From an uncultured Clostridia bacterium (lineage in GTDB: Bacteria > Bacillota > Clostridia > Saccharofermentanales > Fastidiosipilaceae): 17,494 nt of DNA. Positions 14,398 through 17,494 of the stretch are shown here, piece by piece. Within the stretch, counting starts at the first letter, position 1. Every line of letters begins with the position of its first letter. The notes below the pieces were generated by a model, which was not told the DNA's origin, ran no database searches, and saw only the letters and a list, made by a program, of their open reading frames with translations. The position numbers and the translations under genes are program-made. The stretch spans positions 1 to 17,494 of the forward strand of contig CAMXYS010000018.1 of the NCBI GenBank assembly GCA_947253135.1, read 5' to 3'.

Positions 14398-15687
14398 ATG
14401 AAACAGGATCGTATATTGGTGATAGACCTCGGCAGTACGGACAACACCGGCTTGGCCAGAGAGATTCGTGCATTGGGGGTTTATTCGGAAATTCATCCAC
14501 ATGACCTGACGGCAGAGCAATTGAATGTCATGGACAATGTCAAGGGGTTGATTCTGAACGGCGGTCCGAACCGGGTTGTGGACGGTGTTGAAATTGATGC
14601 TTCGCCGGCACTTTATCAGCTGGGCGTGCCGATTTTAAAGGTGGACCACCAAGGCGAAGCAGCCTGGCCGACTGAGACAGCTGCTAAAGAAAAAATGTTG
14701 AAGGATTTTGTCTTTGCGACTTGCCAGGCTTCACCGGATTGGAATATGGAAAATTTTATTCAGGATAAAATTTTGACTATCCGTGAACAGGTAGGTGACA
14801 GCAAGGTGTTGCTGGCTCTCTCCGGCGGTGTTGATTCCTCGGTTGTAGCGGCTCTTTTAATCCGGGCTATTGGCGATAAGTTGACTTGCGTCCATGTCAA
14901 CCACGGCCTCTTGCGCAAGGGGGAGGCCGAGCAGGTGGTCCAAGTTTTCGGACAAGAGCTGGGTGCCAACTTAATCTATGTAGATGCAGTGGACCGCTTT
15001 TTGGATAAATTGGCCGGAGTAGCTGATCCGGAGAAAAAACGCAAAATAATCGGAGCTGAATTTATCCGGGTGTTTGAAGAAGAGGCCGGCAAGCTGTCCG
15101 ATATTAAGTTTTTAGGTCAAGGAACAATTTATCCGGATATTATTGAGTCCGGTACTAAGACTGTCAAAACAGTGAAGAGCCACCACAATGTGGGCGGCCT
15201 ACCTGAAGACCTGCAATTCGATTTGGTCGAACCTTTGGATATGCTATTTAAAGACGAAGTCAGGGCCTGTGGTGAGGCCTTGGGCCTGCCCGCCGAGATG
15301 GTTTACCGCCAGCCTTTCCCGGGCCCCGGCTTGGGCGTTCGCTGCCTCGGAGCCATCACCCGTGACCGCCTGGAAGCTGTCCGTGAGTCGGATGCTATTT
15401 TACGCGAAGAATTTGCCAAGGCCGGTTTAGACCGCAAGGTATGGCAATATTTTACCGTTATACCGGATATTAAGAGTGTGGGTGTTAAGGACCATGTCAG
15501 GACTGATGCCTGGCCGGTGATCTTGCGGGCAGTCAATACGGTTGATGCCATGACGGCTGCTATCGAGCCGATCCCCTATGAGCTCTTGGCTAAGATTACA
15601 GACCGGATCACGCATGAAGTAGAGGGGGTCAATCGGGTGCTCTACGACGTGACACCGAAGCCCACGGGAACGATTGAGTGGGAATAA
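14398..15687 (+). CDS. guaA: GMP synthase with degenerate glutaminase domain
   Basis: GMP synthase converts XMP, ATP and ammonia into GMP. The ATP-pyrophosphatase half is intact: P-loop SGGVDSS at 142-148, VNHGLLRKGE, DPEKKRKIIG, KSHHNVGGLPED and RQPFPGPGLG. The dimerisation domain ends in the expected KPTGTIEWE. The N-terminal glutamine amidotransferase domain is not intact. It starts normally (ILVID, LNGGPN at 53-58, LGVPIL at 75-80) and then passes at once to about 25 unusual residues and the domain's closing helix. The nucleophile-elbow cysteine (normally GICYG) and the HPEV histidine and glutamate are absent. The total is 429 residues against the usual ~510-525. AGGAGG (14387-14392) sits five bases before the ATG. 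The enzyme should need free ammonia or a separate glutaminase subunit. Confidence 0.94.
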   Translation: MKQDRILVIDLGSTDNTGLAREIRALGVYSEIHPHDLTAEQLNVMDNVKGLILNGGPNRVVDGVEIDASPALYQLGVPILKVDHQGEAAWPTETAAKEKMLKDFVFATCQASPDWNMENFIQDKILTIREQVGDSKVLLALSGGVDSSVVAALLIRAIGDKLTCVHVNHGLLRKGEAEQVVQVFGQELGANLIYVDAVDRFLDKLAGVADPEKKRKIIGAEFIRVFEEEAGKLSDIKFLGQGTIYPDIIESGTKTVKTVKSHHNVGGLPEDLQFDLVEPLDMLFKDEVRACGEALGLPAEMVYRQPFPGPGLGVRCLGAITRDRLEAVRESDAILREEFAKAGLDRKVWQYFTVIPDIKSVGVKDHVRTDAWPVILRAVNTVDAMTAAIEPIPYELLAKITDRITHEVEGVNRVLYDVTPKPTGTIEWE

Positions 15688-15720
15688 AGACAATTGCCAT
15701 TTTGGCAACCAAGTATGGGC

Positions 15721-15757
15721 AAGCTGCCCCGGCTATTCTAGTCGGGGTGGCTTTTTT
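15721..15757 (+). terminator. Strong rho-independent terminator of guaA
   Basis: A 15-pair stem (15721-15735 with 15739-15753, three G-U pairs) closes a TTC loop and is followed by a T-run through 15757. A smaller hairpin TTGCCA-TTT-TGGCAA lies at 15694-15708, just after the guaA stop. Confidence 0.93.
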
Positions 15758-15776
15758 CTTTTGGGAGGGATCAGTA

Positions 15777-15782
15777 TATAAT
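15777..15782 (+). promoter_or_regulatory. -10 box of a probable alcohol dehydrogenase promoter
   Basis: A perfect TATAAT lies 20 bases after the guaA terminator. The -35 region would fall in the terminator T-run (TTTTCT at 15754-15759, spacing 17), a poor match. The start would be near 15789, leaving a leader of about 68 bases. Confidence 0.45.
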
Positions 15783-15856
15783 GTAGAGAGATGAGAAGAA
15801 ATTTGGATCGAATTTAGGCGGCCGGCCAATAGAAACCGGCTAAAAGGAGGTTTATA

Positions 15857-17005
15857 ATGGCAAATTTTAGTGTTCCCAAACAAATTGTCCACGGCGAAGG
15901 TGCAATGAAGGCGCTGGAACGGTTAGATGGCAAAAAGGCAGTGTTGGTCACCGGCGGAAATTCTATGAAGCGTTTGGGCTTCTTAGACAAGGCGAAGGCA
16001 CATCTGGAAAAAGCCGGTATGGAGGTTGATATTATTGACGGTGTCGAACCGAATCCCTCCATCAAAACCTGCGTCGACGGCGGCCGGCGCATGGCTGAAT
16101 TTAAGCCGGATTGGATTGTGGCGATCGGTGGCGGATCGGCCATGGATGCGGCTAAGGTTATGTGGGTTTTTTATGAATATCCCGACTATGACTTTATGGA
16201 GTTAGTCAAATTTAATTTCCCCAAACTAAGGACCAAGGCGCGGTTGGCCTGCATTCCTTCAACCTCCGGGACCGCTTCGGAAATAACAGCTTTTACCGTC
16301 ATTACCGACACGGATAATCATATTAAGTACCCCCTGGTGTCGTCAGACCTGGTGCCCGATTTAGCCATTGTCGATCCGGTGCTGCCGGCTGCCATGCCAC
16401 CGCACATCACGGCAGACACCGGTATGGATGTCATGACGCATGCAGTCGAGGCCTATGTGTCCACTGCCAACGATGACTACACCAACCCCTTGGCCCTACA
16501 GGCTATCCGCCTGGTTTTTGCCCACTTGGAGCAGGCCTATAAGCAGGGTGACGACCTGGCAGCTCGGACCAGAATGCATAATGCTTCGACCATTGCGGGT
16601 ATGGCCTTCAGCAATGCCTCTTTGGGCATTGTTCACTCCCTGGCCCATAAAATTGGTGGCGAGTTCGGCCTGACCCATGGCGAGGCCAATGCTATTTTGC
16701 TGCCATATATCATTGACTACAACCGCAAGGAAACGGACCGCTACGATATCCTTGAAAAAGAATTGGGTATTGACGATATCGCTCAGGCCGTCAGAGACTT
16801 GAATGCAAAACTGGGTATTGCAGCTTGTATCAAAGACGGGAAGAATACTCCTATCGCTGAAGAAGATTTTAAGGCCGTTCTGGATCGCATGAGCAAGAAT
16901 GCCTACGAAGATGCCTGCACGCTCACCAACCCGCGGAAGACTTCTCCGGCGGATGTTGCTAAAATTTATCAGGCTGCTTACTACGGTGAAAAGGTTGACT
17001 TTTAA
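15857..17005 (+). CDS. Iron-containing alcohol dehydrogenase
   Basis: This NAD(P)-dependent group III alcohol dehydrogenase interconverts alcohols and aldehydes, and the family includes clostridial butanol and ethanol dehydrogenases. The Rossmann part carries VLVTGGNSMKRLG (29-41) and the GGGSAMD nucleotide-binding motif at 91-97. STSGTASE is at 135-142. The metal ligands expected for the family are D191, H195, H260 and H274, within TADTGMDVMTHAVEAY and HSLAHKIGGEFGLTHG. At 382 residues the length is normal. AAAAGGAGG (15842-15850) lies six bases before the ATG. The gene stands alone between two terminators and so is monocistronic. The substrate cannot be fixed from the sequence; a role in re-oxidising NADH during fermentation is inference. 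Confidence 0.94.
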   Translation: MANFSVPKQIVHGEGAMKALERLDGKKAVLVTGGNSMKRLGFLDKAKAHLEKAGMEVDIIDGVEPNPSIKTCVDGGRRMAEFKPDWIVAIGGGSAMDAAKVMWVFYEYPDYDFMELVKFNFPKLRTKARLACIPSTSGTASEITAFTVITDTDNHIKYPLVSSDLVPDLAIVDPVLPAAMPPHITADTGMDVMTHAVEAYVSTANDDYTNPLALQAIRLVFAHLEQAYKQGDDLAARTRMHNASTIAGMAFSNASLGIVHSLAHKIGGEFGLTHGEANAILLPYIIDYNRKETDRYDILEKELGIDDIAQAVRDLNAKLGIAACIKDGKNTPIAEEDFKAVLDRMSKNAYEDACTLTNPRKTSPADVAKIYQAAYYGEKVDF

Positions 17006-17071
17006 GCCGATAAAACTGATTGATCACGGGTAAGTTCACTGTTTAAAACAGGAAAATACCCAGTTTGCAGG

Positions 17072-17123
17072 AGTGCCTCAGCTCTGTATTTGCCGCCCGG
17101 CTATGCTGAGCTGAGGTACTTTT
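17072..17123 (+). terminator. Terminator after the alcohol dehydrogenase
   Basis: GTGCCTCAGCTC (17073-17084) pairs fully with GAGCTGAGGTAC (17108-17119), with one G-U pair. The loop is 23 bases, and TTTT follows at 17120-17123. The T-run is short, but the stem is strong and the position after the stop codon fits. Confidence 0.75.
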
Positions 17124-17143
17124 CTGCCTGAAGAGGTAACTTG

Positions 17144-17494
17144 ATGACTGATAAGCCTGGGGCTTCAGTAAAAAAAAGCCCGACCAAGCTTTTTATTTTT
17201 GGGGGACTGACAATCCTCTGGACGGTCTTTTGTCTGCTTTTATTTTTAGTCGGCCGACAGACCGGCCGGCTTCTTTTAATCGACCTATGGGGATTGCACC
17301 TGGGTTGGGGTGATCTACTTTATATATTGGCCTTGATGTGTTCGCTTTGGTGCGCAGTAGGACTGAGGCTGGCTTGGGGAAAAATCGCCAAAAAAATATT
17401 GAAGTTTGCGGTCATCGCCGGTTGGGTACTTTTGATTATCTTTTTTTTACTGGGGTCATTGGTAGCCTTTTTTAATCGTGCGCTCACGACATAC
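17144..17494 (+). CDS. Unidentified membrane protein, 3' end beyond the window
   Basis: From the ATG at 17144 the frame stays open for 117 codons to the last base, so the gene is cut by the window edge. AGAGG at 17132-17136 lies seven bases before the start. The visible product begins with a short hydrophilic, Lys-rich stretch (1-15). Three hydrophobic segments follow at about 16-37, 57-78 and 88-111. The second and third are separated by a positively charged loop (KIAKK). I recognise no family. It begins only about 20 bases after the terminator stem, so it may be read from its own promoter or by readthrough. Confidence 0.7.
   Translation, partial: MTDKPGASVKKSPTKLFIFGGLTILWTVFCLLLFLVGRQTGRLLLIDLWGLHLGWGDLLYILALMCSLWCAVGLRLAWGKIAKKILKFAVIAGWVLLIIFFLLGSLVAFFNRALTTY

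Overview
This window looks like chromosomal DNA from a Gram-positive (Bacillota/Clostridia-like) bacterium. The evidence is rny followed by a YmdB-type gene, the phoH - pgpH(7TM-HD) - ybeY - era - recO order, an LspA, strong GGAGG-type ribosome binding sites, TATAAT-type promoters and rho-independent terminators. G+C is moderate, around or a little above half by eye. An iron-containing alcohol dehydrogenase and a cysteine-rich FNR-like regulator suggest a fermentative anaerobe. Species cannot be named from this. The first 48 bases are not biological: they match an Illumina Nextera P5-side library adapter (tail, a presumed 10-nt index, read-1 primer and mosaic end), so this is an unclipped contig end.

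Layout: (1) 49-325, upstream region with an extended -10 promoter. (2) 326-1894, RNase Y, closed by a terminator. (3) 2072-4555, ymdB-like metallophosphoesterase, lspA and an RluA-type pseudouridine synthase, overlapping one another. (4) 4617-10180, phoH (ybeZ), pgpH, a single-ORF YbeY-Era fusion and recO, tightly packed. (5) 10216-13294 on the minus strand, an XPD/DinG-type helicase with an N-terminal RecB-like nuclease domain, preceded by a VanZ-family membrane protein. (6) 13478-14242, a Crp/Fnr regulator divergent from vanZ across a region with a clear palindrome. (7) 14398-15687, a GMP synthase whose glutaminase domain has lost its catalytic core, followed by a strong terminator. (8) 15857-17005, iron alcohol dehydrogenase, followed by a terminator. 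(9) 17144-17494, the 5' part of an unidentified membrane protein cut by the window end.

The left two thirds is dominated by RNA decay and ribosome maturation (RNase Y, YmdB, RluA-type, PhoH/YbeZ, YbeY, Era), with lipoprotein processing, c-di-AMP turnover (PgpH) and recombination repair (RecO) alongside. There are no mobile elements, CRISPR arrays, tRNAs or rRNAs that I can see. The most unusual observations are the gutted glutaminase domain of GuaA, which predicts an ammonia-dependent GMP synthase, the YbeY-Era fusion, and the RNase Y start site, where the Shine-Dalgarno sequence does not suit any canonical start codon.
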